Assembly (NCBI GenBank): GCA_902764415.1
Contig: CACWVU010000002.1
Location: forward strand, 1 to 64,000
Direction of reading: 5' to 3'
DNA from: an uncultured bacterium
GTDB taxonomy: Bacteria > Verrucomicrobiota > Kiritimatiellia > RFP12 > UBA1067
Length of the DNA stretch: 64,000 bases
Shown: piece by piece, positions 49,078-58,740 of the stretch
Layout: each line of letters begins with the position of its first letter
Position numbering within the stretch: the first letter of the stretch is position 1
Notes under the pieces: model-generated
Told to the model about the DNA's origin: nothing
The model's input: the letters and a program-made list of their open reading frames with translations, nothing else
The model's database searches: none
Program-made: the position numbers and the translations under genes

Positions 49078-50019
49078 ATGAACATGATTGCGATAATGCT
49101 GGCGACGACGGTAAACTTCACCGTCCAAACCGCGGTTCACCCCGACGACTTCAAGTCGTACGACACGGCGAAGATCAGGAGCCGGTTCGTGATGGAGAAG
49201 GTGATGGCTCCCGACGGGGTCAACCTCACCTACACGATGTACGACCGCCTCGTCTACGGCGGCGCGATGCCGGTGGAGAAGGAGCTCGTGCTTGAGTCGT
49301 TTGAAGAGCTAAAGGCAGATTACTTCCTTGAGAGGAGAGAGCTCGGGGTTGTCAACATTGGTGGTCCTGGAGCGGTGACGATTAAGGAGATTGGAACGAC
49401 AGCAAGCGGACAACAGCAAGTCTTTGACCTCGAGTTCAAGGAGGCGCTCTATGTCGGCTGCGGGAAGAAGGAGGTCAGGTTTGCCTCGAAGGACAAGGCG
49501 AACCCCGCGAAGTTCTACATTAACTCCGCGCCCGCCTACAAGGAGTTCGTCACCCAGCGCATCACGAGCGACCAGAGCTGCAGGAAGCCGGGCTACACGA
49601 TCGGCAACTACATCAAGGCCGGCAAGATGGAGGAGTCGAACGACCGCGTCATCAACCAGCTCATCGTCTATCCTGTCCTTTCAAAGGTTGAGGGCGGCGG
49701 ATGCTGCCAGCTTCAGATGGGCCTCACGGAGCTCAAGCCCGGGAGCGTCTGGAACACGATGCCCCAGCACACGCACAACCGGCGCATGGAGGCGTACTTC
49801 TACTTCAACGTCCCCGAAGGCCAGGCGATCTGCCACCAGATGGGCCGTCCGCAGGAGCAGCGGCTCGTGTGGCTCCACAACGAGCAGGCGATCACCGCGC
49901 CCGAGTGGAGCGTCCATTCCGCCGCGGGAACCTCGAACTACATGTTCATCTGGGGCATGGGCGGCGAGAACCTCAACTACGGCGATATGGATAAAGTTCC
50001 CGTAACGGAAATGAAATAA
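49078..50019 (+). CDS. kduI: 5-dehydro-4-deoxy-D-glucuronate isomerase, with two insertions
   Basis: Converts 5-keto-4-deoxyuronate to 3-deoxy-D-glycero-2,5-hexodiulosonate in pectin/glycosaminoglycan breakdown. 313 residues against about 278 in typical Kdu[44 protein letters not shown] (metal-binding His residues) and [20 protein letters not shown] are intact. The extra length is an N-terminal hydrophobic [13 protein letters not shown] and two repeat insertions: ASGQQQ at about residues 107-114 and VLSKVEGGG at about 197-206. The ribosome binding site is GAAAGGAAAAG. It is followed by kduD after 9 nt. Confidence 0.93.
   Translation: MNMIAIMLATTVNFTVQTAVHPDDFKSYDTAKIRSRFVMEKVMAPDGVNLTYTMYDRLVYGGAMPVEKELVLESFEELKADYFLERRELGVVNIGGPGAVTIKEIGTTASGQQQVFDLEFKEALYVGCGKKEVRFASKDKANPAKFYINSAPAYKEFVTQRITSDQSCRKPGYTIGNYIKAGKMEESNDRVINQLIVYPVLSKVEGGGCCQLQMGLTELKPGSVWNTMPQHTHNRRMEAYFYFNVPEGQAICHQMGRPQEQRLVWLHNEQAITAPEWSVHSAAGTSNYMFIWGMGGENLNYGDMDKVPVTEMK
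49397..49420 (+). repeat. 32-bp family repeat unit inside kduI
   Basis: CGACAGCAAGCGGACAACAG then CAAG: the transposase-associated unit with one change, in frame in kduI. Confidence 0.75.
49669..49694. repeat. TATCCTGTCCTTTCAAAGGTTGAGG-type repeat inside kduI
   Basis: Contains the palindrome CCTTT-C-AAAGG and encodes the insertion [10 protein letters not shown] in frame, just before the conserved [13 protein letters not shown]. From memory, similar PVLSKVEG peptides occur as repeat insertions in other bacteria. Confidence 0.6.
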
Positions 50020-50028
50020 GGAGGAAAC

Positions 50029-50721
50029 ATGATAACTTACGATCTATCTGGCAGGACGGCGCTGGTGACTGGCTCGAACCGCGGCATCGGCAAGGCGATG
50101 GCCGACGCGCTCGAGGCGGCCGGGGCGCAGGTGGTGCGTACCTCGTCGAAGGACTGCGACCTCTCCGACCGCAAGGCGGTCTATGCGTTCGTCGAGCGCG
50201 TCAAGAAGGATCACCAGATCGACATCCTCGTGAACAACGCGGGGATGATCCTGAGGAAGCCCGCCGCCGAGCATCCGGACGAGTGGTGGGACAAGGTGAT
50301 GTCCGTCAACCTCGACTCGCAGTTCGTCCTCGCGCGCGAGTTCGGCAAGGACATGGTCGCGCGCGGCTGGGGCAAGATCGTGTTCACCTGCTCGCTGCTC
50401 ACCTTCCAGGGCGGGATAACCGTGCCAGGCTACGCCGCGTCGAAGGGCGGCGTCGGGCAGCTCGTGAAGGCGCTTGCGAACGAGTGGGCGCCGAAGGGGG
50501 TGAACGTGAACGGCATCGCGCCCGGCTACATCGCGACGGACAACACCGCCGCGCTCCGGGCCGACCCGGTCCGCTCGCGCCAGATCCTCGAGCGCATTCC
50601 GGCGGGGCGCTGGGGCGAGGCAGCGGACATCGCGGGCGCGTGCGTATTCCTCTGCTCGCCGGCGGCGGCATACGTCCACGGAGCGATCCTGCCGGTCGAC
50701 GGCGGCTGGCTCGCCCGGTAG
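50029..50721 (+). CDS. kduD: 2-deoxy-D-gluconate 3-dehydrogenase (KduD-type SDR)
   Basis: The NAD-dependent short-chain dehydrogenase following KduI; reduces the diketone to 2-keto-3-deoxygluconate. 230 residues with cofactor motif TGSNRGIG at 15-22, NNAG, the catalytic Ser region FTCSLLTFQGG, the YAASK active site and the C-terminal PVDGGWLAR. Slightly shorter than typical KduD (about 250) through small loop deletions. The ribosome binding site is AAGGAGG. Confidence 0.92.
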   Translation: MITYDLSGRTALVTGSNRGIGKAMADALEAAGAQVVRTSSKDCDLSDRKAVYAFVERVKKDHQIDILVNNAGMILRKPAAEHPDEWWDKVMSVNLDSQFVLAREFGKDMVARGWGKIVFTCSLLTFQGGITVPGYAASKGGVGQLVKALANEWAPKGVNVNGIAPGYIATDNTAALRADPVRSRQILERIPAGRWGEAADIAGACVFLCSPAAAYVHGAILPVDGGWLAR

Positions 50722-50749
50722 CCTATGGCCAACGCATGCGTTGGAAGTG

Positions 50750-50836
50750 CTTCAGTAGTCAGCAGCCGGCAGCGCAGCGGCCGGTAAGGAGTCCGCATCC
50801 AACTGGACACTGATTACTGGCTGCTGGTTGCTGAGA
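50750..50836. repeat. Hairpin-forming repeat between kduD and tRNA-Thr
   Basis: CAGTAGTCAGCAGCCGGCAG near 50754 and TTACTGGCTGCTGGTTGCTG near 50813 are imperfect inverted copies, giving a long hairpin of a sequence family different from the others. It may also serve as a terminator-like barrier, although no T-tract follows. Confidence 0.55.
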
Positions 50837-50854
50837 AGCTTCCGCCGCACCCCC

Positions 50855-50884
50855 TTGTCAAGTGGCGGTCATTTTTGTTATACT
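50855..50884 (+). promoter_or_regulatory. Sigma-70 promoter for tRNA-Thr/tuf
   Basis: TTGTCA (50855-50860), 18-bp spacer, and TATACT (50879-50884), followed by ACGCAAG. The start near 50891 lies 18 nt before tRNA-Thr, and the transcript probably continues into tuf. Confidence 0.72.
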
Positions 50885-50908
50885 ACGCAAGTTTTCGTCT
50901 CAAAGGAG

Positions 50909-50984
<76 letters not shown>

Positions 50985-51029
50985 GCGGGACGGAGCAAGA
51001 AGGAAAAAACAACTCACAGGAGCTAAAAA

Positions 51030-52241
<1,212 letters not shown>

Positions 52242-52349
52242 GAGCGAAGGCCTTCTGTGAGATGCCCGTCCGCGAACCCGGCCTGCGGTGGCCGGCCGGG
52301 GGAGCGGGCGAGGCTTGATCCGAAGGTCCGACACTGGAGAGAATAGGAA

Positions 52350-52499
52350 ATGCGCGACCTGGCGATATTGGCGTGCGGCGAGTGCAAGCGCCGCAACTAC
52401 ACGACAACGCGGAACAAGAAGACGACGACCGAACGTCTCGAGAAGGTCAAGTTCTGCAAGTTCTGCCGCAAGCACACGACGCACAAGGAGACGAAGTAG
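52350..52499 (+). CDS. rpmG: Ribosomal protein bL33
   Basis: A 49-residue large-subunit protein. The [16 protein letters not shown] motif near the start and [14 protein letters not shown] at the end give two CxxC pairs, i.e. the zinc-binding form. The ATG at 52350 has AATAGGA upstream. It lies between tuf and tRNA-Trp/secE, its usual place in many bacteria. Confidence 0.93.
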   Translation: MRDLAILACGECKRRNYTTTRNKKTTTERLEKVKFCKFCRKHTTHKETK

Positions 52500-52537
52500 C
52501 GTCCGGCGGCTGCCGGGCGCGGCGCTATGATTTCACT

Positions 52538-52611
52538 AGGGTAATAGCACAATGGCAGTGCAGCGGTCTCCAAAACCGCCCATGGGGGTTCGATTCCCTC
52601 TTACCCTGCCA
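52538..52611 (+). tRNA. tRNA-Trp (CCA)
   Basis: A 74-nt cloverleaf: acceptor AGGGTAA/TTACCCT, anticodon stem GCGGT/ACCGC with loop CTCCAAA (anticodon CCA), a T-arm with GGTTCGATTCC and encoded CCA end. It lies 22 nt before secE, a common linkage. Confidence 0.96.
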
Positions 52612-52633
52612 AGAGAGAGATGAGGGCTGCTGA

Positions 52634-52831
52634 ATGCACATCTGGGAGAAGACAAAGGGATATCTGAGCGGCGTCGCCGCAGAGGCGAAGCGCGTGACCT
52701 GGCCTGGAGTTCACGAGCTCTGGGAGTCGACCCTCGTCGTGATTTCGTTCATCTTCATCCTGGCCGCCACCACGCTGGTGTGCGACAAGGTGATCGAGGG
52801 CTTCATCAAGGTGGTGCACGCGGGCGCCTGA
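52634..52831 (+). CDS. secE: Preprotein translocase subunit SecE
   Basis: A small essential Sec translocon subunit, 65 residues, with an amphipathic N-terminal part containing EAKRVTWPGVHEL (the conserved KRVTWP motif) and one membrane helix (LVVISFIFILAATTLVC). It is the single-helix short form. It is followed by nusG after 32 nt. Confidence 0.95.
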   Translation: MHIWEKTKGYLSGVAAEAKRVTWPGVHELWESTLVVISFIFILAATTLVCDKVIEGFIKVVHAGA

Positions 52832-52863
52832 GGGCGCGGCGGATGGAGCCGGAGGATACGGAA

Positions 52864-53472
52864 ATGGAAAAGCAGTGGTTTGTCCTTCACACGCTGACTG
52901 GCCAGGAGAACAAGGCCCAGCGGTCGATCGAAGCCCGGGTCAAGCTCGAGCGGATGGAGGACTTCATCGGCCGTTGCGTGGTCCCCACCGAGAGGGTGAC
53001 CGAGAAGAAGAACGGCCGCAAGCGCACCATCGTCAAGAAGTTCTTCCCCGGCTACTGTCTCTGCGAGCTCGCGCTCTACGACGAGTCGCGGGGCCTGGAC
53101 GAGAACGGGAAGAAGGCGATTTACGAGCGGACGTGGCAGTTCCTGCGCGAGACCCCGGGTGTCATCGGGTTCGTCGGCGGCGACCGCCCGCAGCCGCTCA
53201 AGCAGAGCGAAGTGGACGCGATTCTCCTGGACAAGCCCTCGGGCGGCCAGGGCATCGAGCGTCCGAAGGTTGTTTTCAACGTCGACGAGGCGGTGAAGAT
53301 TGTTGACGGCGCGTTCATGGGTTTGACGGGCCTGGTCAGCGTGGTGGATCCCGATCGGGGCAAACTCAAGGTCGAAGTACAGGTCTTCGGCCGCAAGGTC
53401 CCGGTCGACGTCGAGTACTGGCAGGTGGAGAAGGTCCCGATCGAGGAGACCTTCGAGTCCGCCCGCAAGTAG
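52864..53472 (+). CDS. nusG: Transcription elongation/antitermination factor NusG
   Basis: 202 residues starting MEKQWFVLHTLTGQE; the ATG at 52864 is chosen because GGAGGA lies 7 nt upstream and it fits the family N-terminus. The NGN domain binds RNA polymerase, with FFPGYCLCEL and TPGVIGFVGG as landmarks. The KOW domain (GAFMGLTGLVSVVDPDRGKLKV) follows. It couples transcription with translation or Rho. It is upstream of rplK as usual. Confidence 0.95.
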   Translation: MEKQWFVLHTLTGQENKAQRSIEARVKLERMEDFIGRCVVPTERVTEKKNGRKRTIVKKFFPGYCLCELALYDESRGLDENGKKAIYERTWQFLRETPGVIGFVGGDRPQPLKQSEVDAILLDKPSGGQGIERPKVVFNVDEAVKIVDGAFMGLTGLVSVVDPDRGKLKVEVQVFGRKVPVDVEYWQVEKVPIEETFESARK

Positions 53473-53545
53473 GAGGCAGGTTTTGCGGTCCGCTTGACCG
53501 GGACGGATCCCCGGGAGGAGCCGCACGAAGGAAGGAAAAGGAAAG

Positions 53546-53971
53546 ATGGCGAAGAAAGTCACTGGAGTGGTCAAGCTCCAGATTCCCGCCGGCGCCGCGA
53601 ACCCCGCGCCGCCCGTCGGACCGGCCCTTGGCTCGGCCGGCGTCAACATCATGCAGTTCTGCAAGGAGTTCAACGCCAAGACGGCGAAGGACGCAGGGCT
53701 GGTCATCCCCGTGATCATCACGGTCTACCAGGACCGCAGCTTCTCGCTGCAGTTCAAGTCGCCGCCCGCGTCGGTGCTCCTCAAGAAGGAGGCCGGGCTC
53801 GCCAAGGGCAGCGGCGTACCCAACAAGAACAAGGTCGGCAAGGTCACCAAGGCCCAGCTCCTGAAGATCGTGGAGATGAAGAAGGCCGACCTCAACACCG
53901 AGGACCCGGAGCAGGCCATCAAGATGATCGCCGGCACGGCCCGCAACATGGGAATCGAGGTGGTGGAATGA
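53546..53971 (+). CDS. rplK: Ribosomal protein uL11
   Basis: 141 residues, with [20 protein letters not shown] and the C-terminal rRNA-binding domain ([27 protein letters not shown]) intact. It sits at the GTPase-associated centre and works with EF-Tu, EF-G and L7/L12. The ribosome binding site is GGAAGGAAAAGGAAAG. The stop overlaps the rplA start (ATGA). Confidence 0.97.
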   Translation: MAKKVTGVVKLQIPAGAANPAPPVGPALGSAGVNIMQFCKEFNAKTAKDAGLVIPVIITVYQDRSFSLQFKSPPASVLLKKEAGLAKGSGVPNKNKVGKVTKAQLLKIVEMKKADLNTEDPEQAIKMIAGTARNMGIEVVE

Positions 53972-54663
53972 GCGCGCACGGCAAGAAGTACTTCAACGCG
54001 GCGAAGAAGGCCCCGAAGAAGCCGGTTTCGGTCGAGGAGGCGGTCAAGTTCGTCAAGGCGAACCCCGGCGCCAAGTTCGACGAGACGGTCGACGTCTACT
54101 TCCGCCTGGGCAAGGACTGCACCAAGGGCGACACCGCGGTCCGCGGCGCCGTCAAGCTTCCGCACGGCTCGGGCAAGGTCGTCAGGGTGGCGGTGTTCGC
54201 CGGCGGCGACCACGCCGAGGAGGCCCGCCAGGCCGGCGCCGACTACGTCGGCCTCGCCGACCTCATCGAGAAGGTGACGAAGGAGGGCTGGTGCGACTTC
54301 GACGTCGCGATCGCGACCGTCGAGGCGATGAAGGACGTGCGCAAGTGCGCCCGCATCCTCGGCCCCCGCGGCCTCATGCCTAACCCCAAGACCGGCACGG
54401 TGACCGACGACACGGCCGCCGCGGTCAAGGAGGCGAAGGGCGGCAAGGTCGACTTCCGCATGGACAAGACCGGCAACCTGGCCGTCGTCGCGGGCAAGCG
54501 CTCGTTCGACGAGGCGAAGCTCGTCGAGAACGTCAATGCGGTCGTCGCCGCGGTCCAGGCCGCCAAGCCTGCCACGGTCAAGGGCGTGTTCATCAAGTCC
54601 ATGAGCATCTCGTCCACGATGGGCGTCGGTGTTCCGGTGGTCGTCGCGGCGGACGCCGAGTAA
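53968..54663 (+). CDS. rplA: Ribosomal protein uL1
   Basis: 231 residues: the L1 stalk protein, and in other bacteria a translational repressor of rpl[41 protein letters not shown] and [10 protein letters not shown] match the family. The ATG at 53968 overlaps the rplK stop, so the two are coupled and made in equal amounts. Confidence 0.97.
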   Translation: MSAHGKKYFNAAKKAPKKPVSVEEAVKFVKANPGAKFDETVDVYFRLGKDCTKGDTAVRGAVKLPHGSGKVVRVAVFAGGDHAEEARQAGADYVGLADLIEKVTKEGWCDFDVAIATVEAMKDVRKCARILGPRGLMPNPKTGTVTDDTAAAVKEAKGGKVDFRMDKTGNLAVVAGKRSFDEAKLVENVNAVVAAVQAAKPATVKGVFIKSMSISSTMGVGVPVVVAADAE

Positions 54664-54676
54664 GGAGGATGACGAA

Positions 54677-55228
54677 ATGAGAGTCGAAAAGATTGCTATC
54701 CTCGAAGAGGTCGTCGCCCGCGTCAAGGACTCGGACTACTGCTTCATCATCGACCACGGCGGGGTGACCGTCGCCCAGTTCGCGAAGCTCCGCAAGGCGC
54801 TGCGCGCGCTCGACAGCCGCCTCCTGGTCGTGAAGAACACCTTCCTCGCCAAGGTCGCGAAGGAGAAGGGCTGGAGCGAAGAGGTCAATGCGATGCTCAA
54901 GGGCAACTCCGCGGTCGTCACCGGCCACGGCGAGCCCACGGCCGTCGCCAAGGCCATCATGGAGTTCGTCAAGGACTCTAACGGCAAGGCCTCCGTCAAG
55001 GGCGCCGACTACGACAGCAAGATCGTGGACGCCGCGATGGTCGAGGCGCTCTCCAAGGTTCCCGGCAAGAACGAGCTCCGCGCGACGCTGCTCATGCTCC
55101 TCAAGGAGCCGGCGACCCGCCTCGCGCGCGTCCTCGCCGAGAAGGCGAAGAAGGGCGACGCCGCCCCTGCGCCCGCCGAGGAGAAACCGGCCGAGTCCGC
55201 TCCCGCAGAGCCGCCCGCACAGGCATAA
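54677..55228 (+). CDS. rplJ: Ribosomal protein uL10
   Basis: 183 residues. The N-terminal rRNA-binding domain (EDVVAR-like start, FIIDHGGVTVAQFAKLRKAL, VVKNTFLAKVA) is followed by the L12-binding helix and an Ala/Pro/Glu-rich tail (PAPAEEKPAESAPAEPP). The ATG at 54677 has AGGAGG 8 nt upstream. Only 13 nt separate it from rplA, so there is no room for the long autoregulatory L10 leader found in many bacteria. Confidence 0.94.
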   Translation: MRVEKIAILEEVVARVKDSDYCFIIDHGGVTVAQFAKLRKALRALDSRLLVVKNTFLAKVAKEKGWSEEVNAMLKGNSAVVTGHGEPTAVAKAIMEFVKDSNGKASVKGADYDSKIVDAAMVEALSKVPGKNELRATLLMLLKEPATRLARVLAEKAKKGDAAPAPAEEKPAESAPAEPPAQA

Positions 55229-55288
55229 ACCAAGCATTTCCTTCAGATGCAAAACGCTGAAGGTTGAACTAAAAAGGAGAAACAAAAA

Positions 55289-55657
55289 ATGACCAACGAA
55301 GAAATCATCAAGGAGCTCTCGGGCAAGACCGTGCTCGAGATCAACGACCTCGTGAAGGCGCTCGAAGAGGCGTGGGGCGTCAGTGCCGCCGCCGCAGTCG
55401 CAGTCGCCGCCCCCGGAGCCGGCGGTGCCGCCGCTGCCGAGGAGAAGACCGAGTTCGACGTCATCCTCAAGGCCGCCGGCGCGAACAAGATCGCCGTCAT
55501 CAAGGAGATCCGCGCGATCACCGGTCTCGGCCTCAAGGACGCCAAGGACATGGTCGACGGCGCGCCGAAGAAGGTCAAGGAGGCCATCGCCAAGGACGAG
55601 GCCGACAAGATCGCCGAGCAGCTCAAGAAGGCCGGCGCCGAGGTCGAGATCAAGTAA
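55289..55657 (+). CDS. rplL: Ribosomal protein bL12 (L7/L12)
   Basis: 122 residues: the flexible stalk protein that recruits translation factors. An N-terminal dimerisation helix ([19 protein letters not shown]), an Ala-rich hinge, and the C-terminal domain ([40 protein letters not shown]) are present. The ribosome binding site is AAAGGAG. It is the last gene of the operon: a strong terminator follows, and rpoBC is not downstream. Confidence 0.97.
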   Translation: MTNEEIIKELSGKTVLEINDLVKALEEAWGVSAAAAVAVAAPGAGGAAAAEEKTEFDVILKAAGANKIAVIKEIRAITGLGLKDAKDMVDGAPKKVKEAIAKDEADKIAEQLKKAGAEVEIK

Positions 55658-55683
55658 GGTCCCGACACAGACGTCAATGCCAG

Positions 55684-55719
55684 GGAGCCGCGGCACATTG
55701 CCGCGGCTCCTCGATTTTT
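55684..55719 (+). terminator. Strong intrinsic terminator after rplL
   Basis: A perfect 10-bp stem GGAGCCGCGG/CCGCGGCTCC with loop CACATTG, then TCGATTTTT. It separates the ribosomal protein operon from bamA. Confidence 0.92.
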
Positions 55720-55731
55720 CGCCGTCAAATA

Positions 55732-55740
55732 TGGTATAAT
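55732..55740 (+). promoter_or_regulatory. Extended -10 promoter of bamA (leaderless)
   Basis: TGGTATAAT, then ACGCACC, then the ATG at 55748 (7-nt spacing). It lies 15 bp after the rplL terminator, so bamA clearly starts a new transcript. No Shine-Dalgarno is present. Confidence 0.78.
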
Positions 55741-55747
55741 ACGCACC

Positions 55748-58165
55748 ATGAAACATCTTCTACTGTCGGTAGTGTTCCTTGCGGCGTGCGCGCACGCCGC
55801 CAAGGTGTCGGAGGTCAAGGTCAAGGCGCTGGACGGCTTCGGTGGCGACGCGGGGTCGGTGGCGAGTCGCTGCCAGACCAAGGCGGGGGCCGAGTACGAC
55901 CCGGTCACGGTCACGCGCGACGTCAACGCGCTCAAGTCGTCCGGCGAGTTCGAGGAGATCACGGCCGACGCGGTCAAGGGCTTCTCCGGCGACATCGACG
56001 TCGTCTTCTACGTCAAGCGCAAGGTGCGCTTCCAGGCGCCGCTGAAGGTGGACGGCAACGAGTTCTTCAGCGAGTCCAAGGTCGCCAAGGAGGCCGGTCT
56101 CAGCGACGGCGCGCTCTACGGCGAGGCGGACCTCGCCGAGGCGGCCGCGAAGGTGCGCAAGGCCTACCGCAAGAAGAACTTCGCCGACGCCAAGGTCTCG
56201 CCGGTCGTCGAGGTCGTCTCAGCCAACGACGCGAAGATCACCTTCGTCGTCGACGAGGGCGTGCGCCGCAAGGTGCGGGAGTTCGTGTTCGACGGCGCCG
56301 AGCACGCGGTCAAGCCCGGGTTCCTGCGCGCCATCGCGCCCAACCCCGAGTACGACAACGGCGAGTTTCCGGTCGCCGAGCTCAGGGAGGCGATCAGCGA
56401 CTACCCGTGGTGGAACCCGGTCGGCTGGTTCGCCGACGAGCCGGTCTCGCGCGACCAGCTGGCGCAGTGCTGCGACAAGCTCGCCGAGGTCTACCGCAAC
56501 CACGGCTATCTCGACGCCGCGGTGACCGGGCCCGAGGAGGTCGAGGTCGAGGGCGACCTCAAGGACATCGTCTTCAAGGTGAAGGAGGGGCCGCAGTACA
56601 AGGTCGGCCGCGTCTCCGTCGCCGGGCTCACGCGCTACCGCGAGGACGCGGTGATCGCGGCGAGCGACGTGCCCGAGGAGGGCGTGGTCGCCGGCAGGAA
56701 GATGCTCGACGACGCGGCGCAGCGGGTTAAGGTGGCGGTCGGGTCGGGCGACTCCGGCCTTGCCGACACCAGGGTCGAGGCGCGCCACATCCCGTCGGAG
56801 GTGGATCCGTCGACGGTTGACATCGTCTTCCAGGTGACCGAGGGCGTGCCGGTCAGGATCAACGAGGTGAAGATCCGCGGCAACGACTACACCAAGGACA
56901 AGGTGATCCGCCGCGAGATCAGCCTCGGGCCGGGCGACCGCATGCTCGAGGACCACGCGGAGCGCTCCAAGAAGCGCCTCGAGAACCTCGACTACTTCTC
57001 CCGCGTCGGCTACTACCTCGAGAAGACCGACCTCGGCAAGGACGAGAACGGCGCGGAGTACCGCAACCTGGTCTACGAGGTGGAGGAGAAGAACACCGGC
57101 TCGTTCATGGTCGGCATCGGCGCGAGCTCGGTCGACTCGGTCTACGTCTCGGCCGAGGTCAACCAGAACAACTTCGACCTCTTCGCGCCGGGCAAGTTCT
57201 TCCGCGGCGGCGGGCAGAAGGGCCGCGCCTACATCGCCTGGGGCCCGCGCTACCAGAGCGCCGAGCTCGGCATCGTCGAGCCCTACCTCTTCGGGCGGAT
57301 GCTGGAGCTCTCGGTGGACGCCTACCGGCGCATGCGCTGGTACGACGAGTACAACCTCTACCGCAGCGGCGCGAACGCCTCGCTCGCCTACCCGGTCAAG
57401 TTCTGGCCGACCTGGAACCCGTTCGGCCGGCTCGGCATCGGGCTCTCCGGCGAATACATCCAGTTCGACGACGTGGAGTGGGGCTACTTCTACGACAAGT
57501 CCGGCAAGAGGGTCTCGTTCTGGCAGGAGGAGCGCGAGTACGACGATGCGATCGAACCGGTGGTGCACCTCTTCTGGACGCGCGACACCCGCGACAGCTT
57601 CCGCATGCCGACGACCGGATACCGCACCCGCCTCTTCGCCGACGTCGCGCCGGCCGGCGACAACAAGTACTGGCGGCTCGGCCTCAGCCACCGCAGCTAC
57701 TTCCAGACCTGGAAGCGCTACGGCCATGTGTTCATGGTCGGCTTGCGGGCGGAGACGATCGACGCGATCAGCGACGAGGTGCCGATCTACAACCGTATGT
57801 TCCTCGGCGGTCCCAAGTCCATCCGCGGCATCGAGTACCGCAACGTCGCGCCGATGGTGAGCCGCTCGCCATTCGTCGCGTGGGACGCCTCCCCCTGGGG
57901 CGGCCAGTCGCTCTTCTGCATGAACTTCGAGTACACCATCCCGATCGTCAAGATGTTCCGCTTCGCGGTATTCAGCGACCTCGGCGGCGTCGGCGTGGAC
58001 GAGTTCGACTTCAACTTCAGCGACACCTTCGCCTGGACGGTCGGCCTCGGCCTGCGCCTCGACATCCCGATGTTCCCGATCCGCCTCGACTTCGCCACGC
58101 CGGTCAAGAAGCCGGACTGGGCCGAGAAGGAGGCGTTCTCGTTCACCATCGGCTACGATTTCTAA
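55748..58165 (+). CDS. bamA: Outer membrane protein assembly factor BamA
   Basis: Inserts beta-barrel proteins into the outer membrane. 805 residues: signal peptide (KHLLLSVVFLAACAHA), a row of POTRA domains to about residue 425 (one contains VRINEVKIRGNDYTKDKVIR, the clearest POTRA signature), and a C-terminal 16-strand barrel with the conserved substrate-loop motif near SIRGIEYRNVAPM, ending in an aromatic residue (IGYDF). The first POTRA is short. It has its own leaderless promoter and is followed by skp and lpxD, the usual envelope-biogenesis order. Confidence 0.95.
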   Translation: MKHLLLSVVFLAACAHAAKVSEVKVKALDGFGGDAGSVASRCQTKAGAEYDPVTVTRDVNALKSSGEFEEITADAVKGFSGDIDVVFYVKRKVRFQAPLKVDGNEFFSESKVAKEAGLSDGALYGEADLAEAAAKVRKAYRKKNFADAKVSPVVEVVSANDAKITFVVDEGVRRKVREFVFDGAEHAVKPGFLRAIAPNPEYDNGEFPVAELREAISDYPWWNPVGWFADEPVSRDQLAQCCDKLAEVYRNHGYLDAAVTGPEEVEVEGDLKDIVFKVKEGPQYKVGRVSVAGLTRYREDAVIAASDVPEEGVVAGRKMLDDAAQRVKVAVGSGDSGLADTRVEARHIPSEVDPSTVDIVFQVTEGVPVRINEVKIRGNDYTKDKVIRREISLGPGDRMLEDHAERSKKRLENLDYFSRVGYYLEKTDLGKDENGAEYRNLVYEVEEKNTGSFMVGIGASSVDSVYVSAEVNQNNFDLFAPGKFFRGGGQKGRAYIAWGPRYQSAELGIVEPYLFGRMLELSVDAYRRMRWYDEYNLYRSGANASLAYPVKFWPTWNPFGRLGIGLSGEYIQFDDVEWGYFYDKSGKRVSFWQEEREYDDAIEPVVHLFWTRDTRDSFRMPTTGYRTRLFADVAPAGDNKYWRLGLSHRSYFQTWKRYGHVFMVGLRAETIDAISDEVPIYNRMFLGGPKSIRGIEYRNVAPMVSRSPFVAWDASPWGGQSLFCMNFEYTIPIVKMFRFAVFSDLGGVGVDEFDFNFSDTFAWTVGLGLRLDIPMFPIRLDFATPVKKPDWAEKEAFSFTIGYDF

Positions 58166-58179
58166 GACAAGGAGGCATA

Positions 58180-58740
58180 ATGAAGCAACTCATCATCGCC
58201 GCCGCGCTCGCCGCGGCGCTCGCCGCCGGAGCGGAGACAAAGGTCGGCACCGTCGACCTCATGCTGCTCGTGCGCAACCACCCCGACTACGAGCGGAACA
58301 AGACCTTCCTCTCCGACAAGGACAAGGACGGCCAGAAGAAGCTCGACGAAATCAAGAAGGAGGGCGACGAGCTCCAGGACGAGGGCAAGAAGCTCGCCGA
58401 GCAGTTCCGCAATCCGATGCTCGCCGAGAAGGCGAAGGCGGACCTCGAGCGCCAGCTCCTCGACATCCAGCAGCGGCTGGCGAAGATCGAGCAGAGCTAC
58501 CGCGCCGAGGCGATGCGCATCCGCCAGGAGCTGCAGGAGGACGAGGCTCGGATGCTCAAGTCCACCACCACCGACCTGCGCCGCCGCATCGAGAAGTTCG
58601 CCGAGAAGGGCGGCTACGACCTCATCCTCGACAAGAACGCAGCCCCCTACTCGCGCAAGGCCTTCGACGTGACCGACGATCTGCTCAAGGACATGGGCGT
58701 CGAGCCCGCGAACGCGAAGGGCCGCGATGAGGGCAAGTGA
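58180..58740 (+). CDS. skp: Skp/OmpH-family periplasmic chaperone
   Basis: 186 residues: signal peptide (KQLIIAAALAAALAAGAE), then VGTVDLMLLVRNHPDYE and a long charged coiled coil (about residues 45-135, e.g. EQFRNPMLAEKAKADLERQL), ending with GYDLILDKNAAPYSRKAFDVT, typical of the OmpH family. It carries unfolded outer membrane proteins to BamA. The ribosome binding site is AAGGAGG. Its end overlaps lpxD by 14 nt. Confidence 0.9.
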   Translation: MKQLIIAAALAAALAAGAETKVGTVDLMLLVRNHPDYERNKTFLSDKDKDGQKKLDEIKKEGDELQDEGKKLAEQFRNPMLAEKAKADLERQLLDIQQRLAKIEQSYRAEAMRIRQELQEDEARMLKSTTTDLRRRIEKFAEKGGYDLILDKNAAPYSRKAFDVTDDLLKDMGVEPANAKGRDEGK

